Assembly: GCA_905182905.1 (NCBI GenBank) | Contig: CAJJDH010000075.1 | Location: forward strand, 1 to 35,910 | Length of the DNA: 35,910 nt | Direction: 5' to 3' | DNA from: a marine gamma proteobacterium HTCC2089 | GTDB taxonomy: Bacteria; Pseudomonadota; Gammaproteobacteria; Pseudomonadales; Azotimanducaceae | Shown: positions 1 to 8,731 of the stretch, in pieces | Position numbering within the stretch: the first letter of the stretch is position 1 | How the letters are laid out: each line of letters opens with the position of its first letter | Notes under the pieces: model-generated | Told to the model about the DNA's origin: nothing | What the model saw: only the letters and a program-made list of their open reading frames with translations | The model's database searches: none | Position numbers and translations under genes: made by a program

Positions 1-1422
1 AATGACTTTGTCCCCGTTCCAGTGTCGCTACTTAACACGCGCCGAATTGGTGGTACTGCAAATCAACTAAGCGTTGCAAATGGTATAACGCCTGAGCGTG
101 GACAACGAGATATACCAACAGATTTACTAGGCGCCGCTAAGGTAACGGGTTCTAACGGATCATTCCGTTACGGTGCGTTGACCGCAGTGGAAGATGATAT
201 CTCCTGGTTGGGTCGCGATAATTTAAATCAGCCGGTGAACATTTCCGGTGATGGTCGTGAATTTGCTGTGGCGCGGCTGAGTTACCAATTGCCGGGTGCT
301 GCCAAGAAATCTGTTGGGTATATGGGTACGTATACTAGCGGCGCTCTGTACGACGCTGAGATTCACAGTTTAGATGCCCACTACACGAGCAGTGACGGGC
401 GTCTCATTGCTGACGGTCAACTGGTTATGAGTGACCGTGACGAAGTAACAGGCTATGGAGCGCTGTTTGACGTGCTTTACGTTAGTCGCCCTAATCTACG
501 ACATAAGTTCGAGCTGGACTTTATGGATGATCAGATCGACTTTAACGATTTAGGTTTTTTGCGTCGCAATGACTACGTTAAGGGTCGCTATGTGATGCTC
601 TACAACAAGCAGAAGTTTTCTGCGAAGCTGACTAATTTCCGTTCAGCACTTTCAGTGCAGCAACAGTACAACGTTGAAGAAGGGCAAGTTACGGACAGCG
701 CCATATTGTGGCGTTCGTCTATTGTTTTACCTGGTCGTAATACGCTGCGTGCGGGTATTGGCTTTTTGCCAGAGCGTTTTGAGGATATAGATAGCCGTGG
801 CAATGGCGCTTATAAAGTAGACGCCAGCGGTTGGTTTGAAATGTTGATAACTACTGATGCCAATAAAATGTTTAGTTATTCAGCGGGGATAACTGCTCAG
901 CAAGAACATTTAGGTGACATTAGTTACGGCGTTTCGGCGGGCGTAACTATTCGGCCATTAGATGTATTGAGTATGGATTTCGATTTACGTTATAAAAAAC
1001 GTAATGATTGGTTGGTTTATCAAGGGGGGCGTAATTTTGCCAGCTTTGACGGCGACGAATGGCAGCCTAGCTTTGATATAAATTGGTTTATTGCTCCTGG
1101 ACATCAGTTGCGCTGGAATATGCAGTGGGCTGGTGTGCGTGCCCAAGATACAGGGTTTTATACCATCCCCTTGGTAGATGGTGATTTACAACCTGGAGTC
1201 AGAGGGCAAAACAATTACGATTTTAATTTAGGCGTTTTTACAACGCAGCTACGTTATCGCTGGGAAATTGCACCACTGACAGACTTCTATTTGGTCTACA
1301 ACAGAGGTAACTCTCTGCGCACAGGTGATGACGCTGATGTGTCTGATTTGTTTTCAGACAGCATACAAGATCCTGTGATAGATTCAGTGGTTGCTAAATT
1401 ACGGTATCGTTTTGGTAATTAG
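1..1422 (+). CDS. DUF5916-family outer-membrane protein, C-terminal part (5' end outside window)
   Basis: The reading frame is open from base 1 and ends with TAG at 1420-1422. A GTG at 22 could serve as a start, but the frame is open upstream of it and the protein begins in mid-domain, so I treat the gene as cut by the window edge. The first residues (LLNTRRIGG, then LLGAAKVTGSNGSF) match the start of the DUF5916 region, which in full-length relatives follows an N-terminal carbohydrate-binding-like domain. The rest alternates short amphipathic strands and turns and ends in VAKLRYRFGN, as expected for an outer-membrane beta-barrel. Relatives are often annotated as 'carbohydrate binding family 9 domain-containing'. 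The substrate is unknown. The family call is from remembered sequence pattern; the barrel is inference. Confidence 0.75.
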   Translation, partial: NDFVPVPVSLLNTRRIGGTANQLSVANGITPERGQRDIPTDLLGAAKVTGSNGSFRYGALTAVEDDISWLGRDNLNQPVNISGDGREFAVARLSYQLPGAAKKSVGYMGTYTSGALYDAEIHSLDAHYTSSDGRLIADGQLVMSDRDEVTGYGALFDVLYVSRPNLRHKFELDFMDDQIDFNDLGFLRRNDYVKGRYVMLYNKQKFSAKLTNFRSALSVQQQYNVEEGQVTDSAILWRSSIVLPGRNTLRAGIGFLPERFEDIDSRGNGAYKVDASGWFEMLITTDANKMFSYSAGITAQQEHLGDISYGVSAGVTIRPLDVLSMDFDLRYKKRNDWLVYQGGRNFASFDGDEWQPSFDINWFIAPGHQLRWNMQWAGVRAQDTGFYTIPLVDGDLQPGVRGQNNYDFNLGVFTTQLRYRWEIAPLTDFYLVYNRGNSLRTGDDADVSDLFSDSIQDPVIDSVVAKLRYRFGN

Positions 1423-1481
1423 TAGATGCTGATATGTGGTCCGGAATTTCACGAGGTCACGAGGCTCATACTTCGAAAGAG

Positions 1482-1487
1482 TATAAT
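1482..1487 (+). promoter_or_regulatory. possible -10 box (TATAAT)
   Basis: This is a perfect sigma70 -10 hexamer between the DUF5916 gene and the serine hydrolase gene. The sequence 17 bases upstream (ACGAGG) is a poor -35, and use of this promoter would give a long leader of about 260 bases. It is a weak call. Confidence 0.25.
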
Positions 1488-1538
1488 AGTCAGGTAAGTT
1501 GGAGTTTTCGGGTCGCAATGTTGCCGCTAAGATGCGGA

Positions 1539-1562
1539 TGTAAAAGCTGGTGTAAAAGCCGG
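1539..1562. repeat. 12-bp tandem direct repeat, two copies
   Basis: TGTAAAAGCTGG (1539-1550) is followed directly by TGTAAAAGCCGG (1551-1562), one mismatch. It is non-coding and lies upstream of the serine hydrolase gene. It could be a binding site or a replication-slippage product. Confidence 0.6.
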
Positions 1563-1753
1563 GCTAATAAACGCAGTAAAAGAACCTAGGCATTAGAATC
1601 TGGGTGAGATAACAAAGGCTTTTAATAATATTCTTCGGGGTGTTTTGCCCTATAGCAGCACTGGTCGACAATTGTTGTTGGGCCGTGCGCCAGAAAGAAG
1701 TGAACGAAAACTTTACTAAAGTTCGATAGACGACAAACAGTGGGAGAAGATAG

Positions 1754-3112
1754 ATGATGTTTATGCTGAAACAAGCTCGAAACTCAATGTTAGTTTTGGT
1801 TGTGATGTTGATGATGGCACCTGTAAGTGCCAAGGAAATGGGTACGGCGAAACCAGAGCGCCAAGGTTTTTCCAGTGAACGATTGGAGAGACTAACTAAT
1901 CTGATGAACGCCAAAGTCGAAGATGGCACCATGGTAGGTGGCATGGGCATGATTGCGCGTAACGGTAAAATTATTTACAGCCAAACTTACGGACAAGCTG
2001 ATCGCGAAGCCGGAAGAGCCATGACCGATGACGCAATCTATAGAATTTATTCTATGAGCAAGCCCATTACAGGGGTTGCTTTGATGATGCTTTACGAAGA
2101 AGGCAAGTTTCGCTTGAACGACCCTATTGCAATGTATATTCCTGAAATGGCCAATCTGCAGGTGGCACTATCAACGGCAGGTACTGGCATTGTTTCTGAC
2201 GGCACCACCAGTACTACTATTGGTGCGGGCGACGAAAGTTTGATTGGTCAAACACGTAAACCGACCCGTCAGCCTACTATTCGTGACCTTATGACTCATA
2301 CAGCCGGCCTCACATATGGTGTTTTTGGAAACACTGAAGTGGATCAGGCCTATCGCAAAGCGGGACTTTTGGGTGATATGGATTTAAAAGAGTTTGTTAC
2401 CGCTTTAGGCAAAATACCTTTGCAATATGATCCAGGTAGTCAGTGGCACTATAGTGTTTCGGTAGATGTTCAAGGCTACTTAGTAGAAGTGCTTTCGGGT
2501 ATGAAGTTCAGCGAGTTTCTTCAGCAGCGCATATTTGGGCCGTTAGATATGCAAGATACGGCCTTCAAGGTTAATGAAGGTAACAAGGACCGGTTAACAC
2601 AACTGTATAAGCCAGAAGGTGTAACCGCCAACAATTTCTTTGCGCCTTCAACAGGTAACGGTCTGGAAGTAGCCGATGCAATTGTCAGCGCTGGTTATAT
2701 CTATGGTGGCAAGTTCGAAAGCGGCGGCGGTGGTCTAATTGCAACTGCTCGAGACTATATGCGTTTTAGCCAGATGATGCTCAATGGCGGTGAATTAGAT
2801 GGGGTGAGAATTCTCTCTCCTAAAACAGTAGATCTGATGACTACAAACCATATCGGTGACATGGCCCTAGGCTTTGGTCGCAAGGGTGTTGGCTTTGGGC
2901 TAGATTTTGCCGTTGTCCTGAATCCTGGTGAGGTAGGCGAAGTCAGTTCAGCTGGTGAATATAACTGGGGTGGTGCTGCAGGCACACGTTTTTGGATAGA
3001 TCCTCAGGAGCAATTGATCGGACTATTTATGGTGCAGAGTATTCCTCATCGCACCCGCCTAGCCGATGACTTTAAAGTAATGACTTATCAGGCGTTGGTA
3101 GAGAAAGAGTAA
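1754..3112 (+). CDS. exported serine hydrolase, beta-lactamase fold (class C / EstB type)
   Basis: The protein has 452 residues. An N-terminal hydrophobic stretch (about 11-26, ending APVSA-K) looks like a signal peptide, so the enzyme probably acts in the periplasm. The nucleophile motif SxxK is S100-M-S-K103 (IYSMSKPITG). The second motif is Y233-S-V (WHYSVSVDVQGY), and a glycine-rich third motif (NWGGAAGTRFW) stands where class C enzymes carry KTG. This set is typical of PF00144 esterases and 1,4-butanediol-diacrylate-esterase-like enzymes rather than true beta-lactamases. A loop at about 137-170 (glycine/threonine-rich) is longer than usual. The natural ester or amide substrate cannot be told. 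The ATG at 1754 follows GGGAGAAG; a strong terminator lies just after the stop. Confidence 0.85.
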   Translation: MMFMLKQARNSMLVLVVMLMMAPVSAKEMGTAKPERQGFSSERLERLTNLMNAKVEDGTMVGGMGMIARNGKIIYSQTYGQADREAGRAMTDDAIYRIYSMSKPITGVALMMLYEEGKFRLNDPIAMYIPEMANLQVALSTAGTGIVSDGTTSTTIGAGDESLIGQTRKPTRQPTIRDLMTHTAGLTYGVFGNTEVDQAYRKAGLLGDMDLKEFVTALGKIPLQYDPGSQWHYSVSVDVQGYLVEVLSGMKFSEFLQQRIFGPLDMQDTAFKVNEGNKDRLTQLYKPEGVTANNFFAPSTGNGLEVADAIVSAGYIYGGKFESGGGGLIATARDYMRFSQMMLNGGELDGVRILSPKTVDLMTTNHIGDMALGFGRKGVGFGLDFAVVLNPGEVGEVSSAGEYNWGGAAGTRFWIDPQEQLIGLFMVQSIPHRTRLADDFKVMTYQALVEKE

Positions 3113-3137
3113 TCTTTTTTTCACAACTAACATTCTG

Positions 3138-3164
3138 AGGCCCCATTTGGGGCCTTTTTTGTTT
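3138..3164 (+). terminator. Rho-independent terminator
   Basis: A perfect 7-bp stem AGGCCCC / GGGGCCT (3138-3144 and 3149-3155) with loop ATTT is followed by a run of T. It lies 25 bases after the first serine hydrolase stop and separates that gene from the second one. Confidence 0.9.
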
Positions 3165-3257
3165 ATTTTCACCTACTGAATAAAGCGCCACATAACGCTG
3201 TTAAGGCTACAATAACCGCTACTTTAACTATTAGTTGTATTTGTTAACTTGCTGCCT

Positions 3258-4595
3258 ATGAAAAAACTCATTTTCTTACTAGCTATTTTGGCTCTACCTT
3301 TTTTAGGTATGAATTTAGTCGGATTGTCGCCCTTTGATGTGAAGGCTAACGTTCAGGTAGGTACCGGTATCGGTGCAAAGCTTGCTTGTTCTGGCCGCTA
3401 TTTGTCGGGGTTTGATGCTCAGCAAGTTGGCGCTGACATAGCCTCCTACTCTGCCGCAGCGGATTTACTCTCGATAAGCTATGAAGACACCGAGCAATCA
3501 GCGAGTGCCAGTTTGTTAGGTTTTGGGGTGACCAAAGCCAAATTCCGTCCCGGCTTGGGCTGTACGCTGGAGCGTGAAGGTAGCGAGTCTTTGGACCGTA
3601 TCACTGTGGCAAAGATTCAAGAGTCGTTAGCCCCATGGCCCCAGGGTTCCATGGTGGCTAGTTTAAAAGCCTCAACCCAATCTCAATTAGAAACTCTTCT
3701 TCAACGAGACAATTCTGAAGGGCTACAGAGTCGAGCATTGCTGATCGTCCGCGAGGGTGAGATTGTGGCAGAAGCTTATGCCCAAGGGATTTCCCCCCAG
3801 ACACCCTTAATGGGTTGGTCAATGGGTAAGAGTTTGTCAGCCATTATGCTCGGTTATTTAGCCCAGCGTGAAAGACTGACAACCGAGCAGGCCAATTTAT
3901 TCCCCCAATGGGCAGGGGATGATCGGCGGAATATTAATTTGCGTCAGTTACTGCAAATGAGTAGTGGTTTAGATTTTTCCGAAGTGTATGCGCCGGGTAG
4001 CGATGCCACACGCATGCTATTTATTGCGGCTAGCGCCTCAGATGTTGCCAAAGCAAGCCCACTCGTCCACCCACCAGGAAGCCATTTTTCGTACTCTTCT
4101 GGTACCGCCAATTTACTCTCGGAAATATTTGTCACCCAGACGGGTGGCACCCAAGCCGCGGTGGATATATTGCGTAAGCATATTTTGGCACCAATGGGAA
4201 TGGCGCACACCACACTTGAACTTGACGCTAACGGAGTTTTTGTCGGCAGCTCCAACATATATTCCAGCACTCGTGACTGGGCAAGACTTGGTTTGTTGAT
4301 GTTAAATAAAGGGCAACTTAACGGACATCGAATTATCAGTGAGGGTTGGGTAGAGCAGACGACTACACCGAATACAAGTGATAACGAACGCGCTTATGGG
4401 TATCAGGTTTGGTTGAATCAGGGTGACAAAGAATTGCGTTGGCCGGATCTGCCAGCGGATGCTTATGCGTTTACGGGTAATCGCGGGCAGCGCGTAATGG
4501 TAGTTCCGTCACTACAAACCGTAGTTGTGCGCATGGGTTGGAGTAGTGTGAACTATCCAGATAATGAGAATTTTGCTCGATTTATGTCTTTATAG
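3258..4595 (+). CDS. membrane-anchored serine hydrolase, beta-lactamase fold
   Basis: I choose the ATG at 3258 (MKKLIFLLAILALPFLG), which gives a clean hydrophobic leader; a TTG three codons upstream is also in frame. The leader is followed by a region of about 130 residues with two cysteines that may pair outside the cytoplasm. The PF00144 domain follows: SxxK is S188-M-G-K191 (GWSMGKSLSA), YSS in HFSYSSGTANLL, and a G-N-R-G-Q segment near the C terminus. It is not a close copy of the upstream hydrolase, so the pair is not a recent duplication. It resembles 6-aminohexanoate-dimer hydrolase-like and class C-related proteins. Substrate unknown. It converges with the GMC gene. Confidence 0.8.
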   Translation: MKKLIFLLAILALPFLGMNLVGLSPFDVKANVQVGTGIGAKLACSGRYLSGFDAQQVGADIASYSAAADLLSISYEDTEQSASASLLGFGVTKAKFRPGLGCTLEREGSESLDRITVAKIQESLAPWPQGSMVASLKASTQSQLETLLQRDNSEGLQSRALLIVREGEIVAEAYAQGISPQTPLMGWSMGKSLSAIMLGYLAQRERLTTEQANLFPQWAGDDRRNINLRQLLQMSSGLDFSEVYAPGSDATRMLFIAASASDVAKASPLVHPPGSHFSYSSGTANLLSEIFVTQTGGTQAAVDILRKHILAPMGMAHTTLELDANGVFVGSSNIYSSTRDWARLGLLMLNKGQLNGHRIISEGWVEQTTTPNTSDNERAYGYQVWLNQGDKELRWPDLPADAYAFTGNRGQRVMVVPSLQTVVVRMGWSSVNYPDNENFARFMSL

Positions 4596-4673
4596 AAAAC
4601 TGCGCAAAGTTTATAAAGGCGCTGACAAAGGCTGGCATAACACCGCCAAACTCCTACTCTATACGATGCCTAT

Positions 4674-6290
4674 TCATGCCGAGTGGTCGTAGTCAGCCTT
4701 AATAAAGTCTGCGCCTCTTTCGGCGATCATAACCGTTGGAGCATTTGTATTTCCTGAAGTAATAGTAGGCATGATCGACGCGTCGATTACACGTAGCCCT
4801 GTCACCCCATGCACTTGTAAGCGATCGTTTACTACCGCCATGGGATCATTTCCCATTTTGCAGGTCCCCACTGGGTGAAAAATAGTGGTGCCTAAATCTC
4901 CAGCCGCTGTAGCCAATTGTTCTTTTGAGGTTAAGTGCGCGCCAGGTTTCAGCTCTTGTGGATTAAATGGCTGTAAGGCTGGTGCAGCCATGATTTCCCG
5001 GGTGAACTTCAAGCCTGCCACAGCTACATTGAGATCTTCCTCAGTGGACAGGTAGTTAGGCCTGATGGCAGGAGCGGCAGCCGGATCAGTGGAGCTAATA
5101 GTAATGCTGCCTCTACTTGAAGGCCTTAGATTACAAACAGATGGCGTGATTGCATCATACTTATGCAGTGGCGAGCCGAACTTGTCTAATGACAGCGGTT
5201 GTACGTGCCATTCAATATTAGCGGATGCTTGACCGTGATCACTTTTAGCAAATGCTCCCAGTTGAGACGGTGGCATGGTCATAGGGCCAGTTTTGTTGAA
5301 AAAATACTCAAGCCCCATTTTTGCCATACCCCAGGGGTATTTGGCTCGGCGGTTTAGGGTCACTGTGTTATCAACCGAGTAGATGGTCCTGATCTGCAAA
5401 TGGTCTTGCAGGTTATTCCCTACGCCTGGCAGGTTGCACTTCAGCTCAACACTGTGACTTTGTAGCAGCTCGGGTTCGCCAATACCCGACAACTGCAAAA
5501 TCTGTGGCGAAGCTACGGCACCGGCTGCCAGTAACACCTCGTTCCTTGCGTTAATCAATTGGCTATGACCTTTATGCAGTACGTGCACACCGCTAACCGT
5601 TGCACCATTGTCTGTTTGTTCAATTGCCAGTTTTTGCACCATGGCTTGGGTCATCACAGTAAGGTTGGGGCGTTTTTGTGCCGTGTCTAAGAACGCTCTG
5701 GCGGCGCTCCAACGCTTACCGGAGCGTTGATTCATTTGGAAGTAGGCGTTGCCGAAATTGTCACCTGTATTGAATTCTTTAATTTTTGGAATGCCACATT
5801 GGGCGGCTGCCTCACGCCAAACATCTAGGATCTCCCAGTTTACTCGGCGCTCTTCAACCCTAAGCTCGCCACCGCTACCATGAAAGTCATCGGCGCCATG
5901 TTGGTAGTCTTCTGAGCGACGAAAGATGGGTAGAACATCGTCCCAGCCCCAACCACGATTGCCTTGGCTGGCCCAATAGTCGTAGTCGCTCTTCTGCCCG
6001 CGCATATAAATCATGGCATTGATCGAGGATGAGCCACCGATGACCTTGCCTCGGGCATAACCAATACTCCTACCGTTTAAACCTGCTTCGGGCTCTGTGG
6101 AAAAACACCAATCTGTCCGTGGGTTGCCTATCGTGTAGAGGTAACCTACCGGAATATCTATCCAGAAGTAGTTGTCTTTTTTGCCAGCTTCTAGCAGCAA
6201 GACCTGCTTAGATGGATCTTTGGACAATCGGTTGGCAAGTACGCAGCCTGCGGTACCGGCACCGACAATAATGTAGTCGTAAGTAGACAA
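4674..6290 (-). CDS. GMC-family FAD-dependent oxidoreductase (choline/alcohol dehydrogenase-like)
   Basis: I place the start at a TTG (complement of 6288-6290) because GGGGAGA lies about 8 bases upstream of it; an upstream ATG at 6320 would add ten residues with no family match. The protein begins STYDYIIVGAGTAG, the FAD-binding GxGxxG motif, followed by the GMC signature region GKVIGGSSSINAMIYMRG. Near the C terminus are FHPVGTCKMG with the catalytic His and SGNTNAPT with the second catalytic residue (Asn). About 538 residues is normal for choline dehydrogenase-like GMC enzymes. Such enzymes oxidise primary or secondary alcohols. There is no betaine-pathway partner (betB, betI) nearby, so I do not call it betA. 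The nearby NTF2-like proteins, GST and CoA ligase suggest a role in breakdown of a hydrophobic alcohol. Confidence 0.88.
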   Translation of the reverse strand: MSTYDYIIVGAGTAGCVLANRLSKDPSKQVLLLEAGKKDNYFWIDIPVGYLYTIGNPRTDWCFSTEPEAGLNGRSIGYARGKVIGGSSSINAMIYMRGQKSDYDYWASQGNRGWGWDDVLPIFRRSEDYQHGADDFHGSGGELRVEERRVNWEILDVWREAAAQCGIPKIKEFNTGDNFGNAYFQMNQRSGKRWSAARAFLDTAQKRPNLTVMTQAMVQKLAIEQTDNGATVSGVHVLHKGHSQLINARNEVLLAAGAVASPQILQLSGIGEPELLQSHSVELKCNLPGVGNNLQDHLQIRTIYSVDNTVTLNRRAKYPWGMAKMGLEYFFNKTGPMTMPPSQLGAFAKSDHGQASANIEWHVQPLSLDKFGSPLHKYDAITPSVCNLRPSSRGSITISSTDPAAAPAIRPNYLSTEEDLNVAVAGLKFTREIMAAPALQPFNPQELKPGAHLTSKEQLATAAGDLGTTIFHPVGTCKMGNDPMAVVNDRLQVHGVTGLRVIDASIMPTITSGNTNAPTVMIAERGADFIKADYDHSA

Positions 6291-6645
6291 ATGAGTTTCT
6301 CCCCAGCGAGTCAAAAGCATAGCAGGTATGGGGGATATTGGGTCTTCATGATTTAGCTGCTAGCCCTGCATAGGGAATAATTTTCTGCGGCTTCTTGGGT
6401 GTGCTCACGGCCTTGGCTAGCTTCCAGATTAGTTGTTTTCTCGATAGCGCGTTTTTCGATAGTCATTGACTGACGCGGATTTGTTGCGCAGGTCAAAATA
6501 TTCTTTCAACGTATGTTAACAAAGAGCCAAATTTAGTTTAGTGCCGCCGCAAAGCCATTTTTAAGAACGGAATTAGTATCTTAAGAGCGTTCTATCAGCT
6601 ACATTCACTGAGTGTTTCCTTTCGTAACGATCTGAGGACCAAATT
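6291..6645. other. 355-bp divergent intergenic region, GMC gene / first double-NTF2 gene
   Basis: No gene is seen. The region must carry the promoters of both flanking genes. Visible are the GMC ribosome-binding site (complement of about 6298-6304), an AGAACG / CGTTCT inverted repeat (6564-6569 and 6588-6593) with a CTTAAG palindrome between, and the GAGGA at 6634-6638 for the rightward gene. I could not pair a convincing -35 and -10. Confidence 0.5.
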
Positions 6646-7452
6646 TTGAACAGATGTAATTTACAACCAAGTACTTTCCTTCAAGTTTTGCAAAGTTATG
6701 TATTGTTTATTGAAAGGGTAAACGCAAAACAAATACAAGATTTGCTTTTGGCGTATGCGGACGATGCTGCCATTGAAGTAAATGGATTTTCTCAGTTTGT
6801 CGGTATTGAGCAAATTGAGGGATTTTGGAAAGTCCTGGTTGTTGAGCTGAAGCAGGATTTAGTAGTTCGCGATGTCGAGATTCAAGGCATAGATGAAAAC
6901 ACCGTTAGTTTGTCTGCCAGATTGTCCGCCGGCAAAGGTGATGTTAAAGGCTTCTCCATGCGTCAAGTTTGGTTGGAAGGCGCCAAAGGTTGGCAGATAG
7001 TTAGTAGTAAAGTAGCAGTGGAACCTGAGCTTGCTGAAGCTTCGGACTCTTTTTTGGAGTTTATACAAAATTTTTCCAAAAATTTGCAGGACCGGTTGAC
7101 TGGGCGCGATGTAACCGAGGCCAACTGGTCCAGGCTATCTAGTCCCTGGGGTGATGATATGGAAATCGTTTTGCCAGATGGAACAAAATATACTGGCGCC
7201 GAATTCCGTGACCACGTTTACAACTTATCCTCTAAGTTTCCGGATCTAGAGATAGATATGTCGCAGGTTGAGGTTGTTTCAATGAGTGAAAATTTGTGCG
7301 TGGTTTACTTTGTTGAATATCGCCGTATGACTGATGAGCCTAGTTATAATGATGTGCGTAGCAATTTGGCGTTTTTAAAAAAATCACCTCAAGGTTGGAT
7401 GTGGCGCCACGTACAGCAAACAAGTATGGGGCCAGCAGTGCTTAATGGCTAA
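6646..7452 (+). CDS. double NTF2/SnoaL-like domain protein A
   Basis: The start is TTG at 6646: GAGGA at 6634-6638 sits seven bases upstream and no ATG or GTG is available in frame before the conserved part. The 268-residue protein has no signal peptide or membrane segment. Residues about 20-125 form one NTF2-like cone domain (VNAKQIQDLLLAYADDAAIEV, a GIEQIEGFW turn, then strands ending GWQIVSSKV). Residues about 145-262 form a second one (PDGTKYTGAEFRDHV, ending GWMWRHVQQTS). It is paralogous to the gene at 7700, which has the same two-domain order. NTF2-like folds serve as isomerases, cyclases, hydratases or just binding cups; no catalytic set is clear here. Function unknown; a role with the GMC and GST neighbours is inferred only from position. 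Confidence 0.75.
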   Translation: MNRCNLQPSTFLQVLQSYVLFIERVNAKQIQDLLLAYADDAAIEVNGFSQFVGIEQIEGFWKVLVVELKQDLVVRDVEIQGIDENTVSLSARLSAGKGDVKGFSMRQVWLEGAKGWQIVSSKVAVEPELAEASDSFLEFIQNFSKNLQDRLTGRDVTEANWSRLSSPWGDDMEIVLPDGTKYTGAEFRDHVYNLSSKFPDLEIDMSQVEVVSMSENLCVVYFVEYRRMTDEPSYNDVRSNLAFLKKSPQGWMWRHVQQTSMGPAVLNG

Positions 7453-7653
7453 AGGCCAGACTCACTTTCAATAGCCCCAACCCCTCACTCTCCAAATCTG
7501 CGAATATCCGACTAATACTGCCGTTGAACCAGAATCTGCCCACGGATTTTGCCAGCGGGCGTAGGTTAGGGCTTGTCACATGGGTCATTTCGATTGCCAG
7601 TTCAGTTTATTTAGATCGGCCTATTTGGTCCACCCCCGTGCTTATTCAAAAGG

Positions 7654-7680
7654 GTAAAGTTTTTCATCAAATTGCTTTAC
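7654..7680 (+). promoter_or_regulatory. inverted repeat just upstream of double-NTF2 gene B
   Basis: GTAAAG (7654-7659) and CTTTAC (7675-7680) are separated by 15 AT-rich bases and end ten bases before the ribosome-binding site of the next gene. It could be an operator or a leader hairpin. The match is short, so chance is possible. Confidence 0.25.
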
Positions 7681-7699
7681 TCAAACGGAGATAAATTTC

Positions 7700-8455
7700 A
7701 TGCAGCAACAAGTTCAAGCAGAAGTTTTAGCCGCAAGCCAGGCGTGGATTACCGCATTTAACCAAGGTGACTTGCGCACCATAGTGAATGCCTATACCAA
7801 GGATGCTTCTATGCATCCGCGTCCCAATCCAATGTGTATTGGTCTTCAGGATATAGAGGAATTTTGGTCCCATTTATTAAGTACTGGTGCCTGCAAATTA
7901 GTTTATTCGAATATTCGGCTTGAGGTAGTGGGCGACAACCGCGTGCGCTTGTCTGCTCATTGGACTATGAATATTGCTGCCGGATTTATTACCAACGAGT
8001 TATGGGTTAAGCAAGAAACTGGCCAGTGGCAAATCCAACAGGATGACTTTGAAGTAGCGGGTCCAGGTGGTATTGCTGACTTTGTGAGCCTGTTTCATGC
8101 CAACTTGACTGGATGGTTTTCCGGCTCCTCGGATGCAGTTACCACGTGGGCATGGTTAGACTATGCGTGCCCGGACAATTTGGTTTTGGTGTACCCCAGC
8201 GGCACGACTCTAACCGGTGCAGAATTCTTGCAGAGCATAAGAAATCACCCTCGTGACAATGAGCAGTTTCTAGCGGTGGTTGAGCAAATTAACGTATTGT
8301 CTGAATCAGCCAGCGAAGGCGTTGTCTCTTATGTTGAGGTCCAAAGCGGGGCGGCGAATTCCAGCCTAGAAAATAGGCGTTCGGCCCTTGGGTTAGTGCA
8401 CAAAGGCTCTCATGGATGGCGCTGGCGTCATATTCAAGAAACTGCTTTAGATTGA
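7700..8455 (+). CDS. double NTF2/SnoaL-like domain protein B
   Basis: ATG at 7700 with GGAG nine bases upstream. The 251-residue protein repeats the layout of its neighbour: an N-terminal NTF2-like domain (ASQAWITAFNQGDLRTIV, DASMHPRP, GLQDIEEFW, GQWQIQQDDFEV) and a second one (PSGTTLTGAEFLQSI, ending GWRWRHIQETALD). The segments P-x-G-T-x-x-T-G-A-E-F and G-W-x-W-R-H-x-Q-x-T are shared between the two proteins, which shows that they are paralogues and that the fusion predates the duplication. The first domain resembles DUF4440/SnoaL-like ketosteroid-isomerase relatives. No signal peptide. The gap of 247 bases with its own inverted repeat suggests separate transcription. Function unknown. Confidence 0.78.
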   Translation: MQQQVQAEVLAASQAWITAFNQGDLRTIVNAYTKDASMHPRPNPMCIGLQDIEEFWSHLLSTGACKLVYSNIRLEVVGDNRVRLSAHWTMNIAAGFITNELWVKQETGQWQIQQDDFEVAGPGGIADFVSLFHANLTGWFSGSSDAVTTWAWLDYACPDNLVLVYPSGTTLTGAEFLQSIRNHPRDNEQFLAVVEQINVLSESASEGVVSYVEVQSGAANSSLENRRSALGLVHKGSHGWRWRHIQETALD

Positions 8456-8529
8456 ACTGGTTCTGTTAATGCCGTCATAAAGCGCCAAAATAGGTCTACG
8501 CAAAAGCGCCGCATAAACCTCCGGTAACG

Positions 8530-8637
8530 TTAGCCCCAGCTTCTTTTGCGGAAACTGTTCCTCATTGCTCCAACTTGGTATTGTAGAAAGCACCGGTGAA
8601 ATTCTGTGCGTGCGAATTGCTGAAGGTGGTGAGTCAT
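8530..8637 (-). CDS. possible 35-residue small ORF or remnant with a near-perfect Shine-Dalgarno
   Basis: On the minus strand AAAGGAGG (complement of 8642-8649) lies four bases before an ATG (8637-8635). That frame gives only 35 residues (starting MTHHLQQFARTEF) and stops at 8530. A different frame on the same strand is open from about 8646 to a TAA at 8447 and reads much more like protein (ISPVLSTIPSWSNEEQF, later PEVYAALLRRPILALYDG) but lacks a normal start. A one-base slip or an old frameshift near the start would join the two into a protein of about 62 residues. It would end overlapping the last codons of the convergent double-NTF2 gene B. I recognise no family. It may be a decayed gene, a frameshifted small gene, or chance. 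Confidence 0.3.
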   Translation of the reverse strand: MTHHLQQFARTEFHRCFLQYQVGAMRNSFRKRSWG

Positions 8638-8731
8638 GCTGCCTCCTTTAAAATCAGTTAAGTGCTAGGATTTAAGCGCCAAAGAAGCATAAGAAAGCAA
8701 AAGTAGAAAAAAGCAAAATCAGAGGCCAGCT

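Larger units (their letters stand above)
1423..1753. other. 331-bp gap before the first serine hydrolase, no gene seen
   Basis: No convincing coding frame is present. It holds a perfect TATAAT at 1482-1487 without a good -35 partner, a 12-bp tandem repeat at 1539-1562, and a short inverted repeat AACTTT-act-AAAGTT at 1709-1723, about 30 bases before the ATG at 1754, which may be an operator. A purine-rich GGGAGAAG just before the ATG is the likely ribosome-binding site. Confidence 0.5.

Noticed and set aside
1564-1950. Minus-strand frame of 128 codons before and over the first serine hydrolase
   Set aside because: It overlaps the signal-peptide region of a well-supported gene, is of low complexity and has no ribosome-binding site.
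1754-4595. The two serine hydrolases as true antibiotic beta-lactamases
   Set aside because: Their third motif is not the KTG of class C beta-lactamases, and their overall pattern is that of PF00144 esterases and amidases.
4674-6290. Choline dehydrogenase betA
   Set aside because: GMC homology alone does not fix the substrate, and no betB, betI or betT is nearby.
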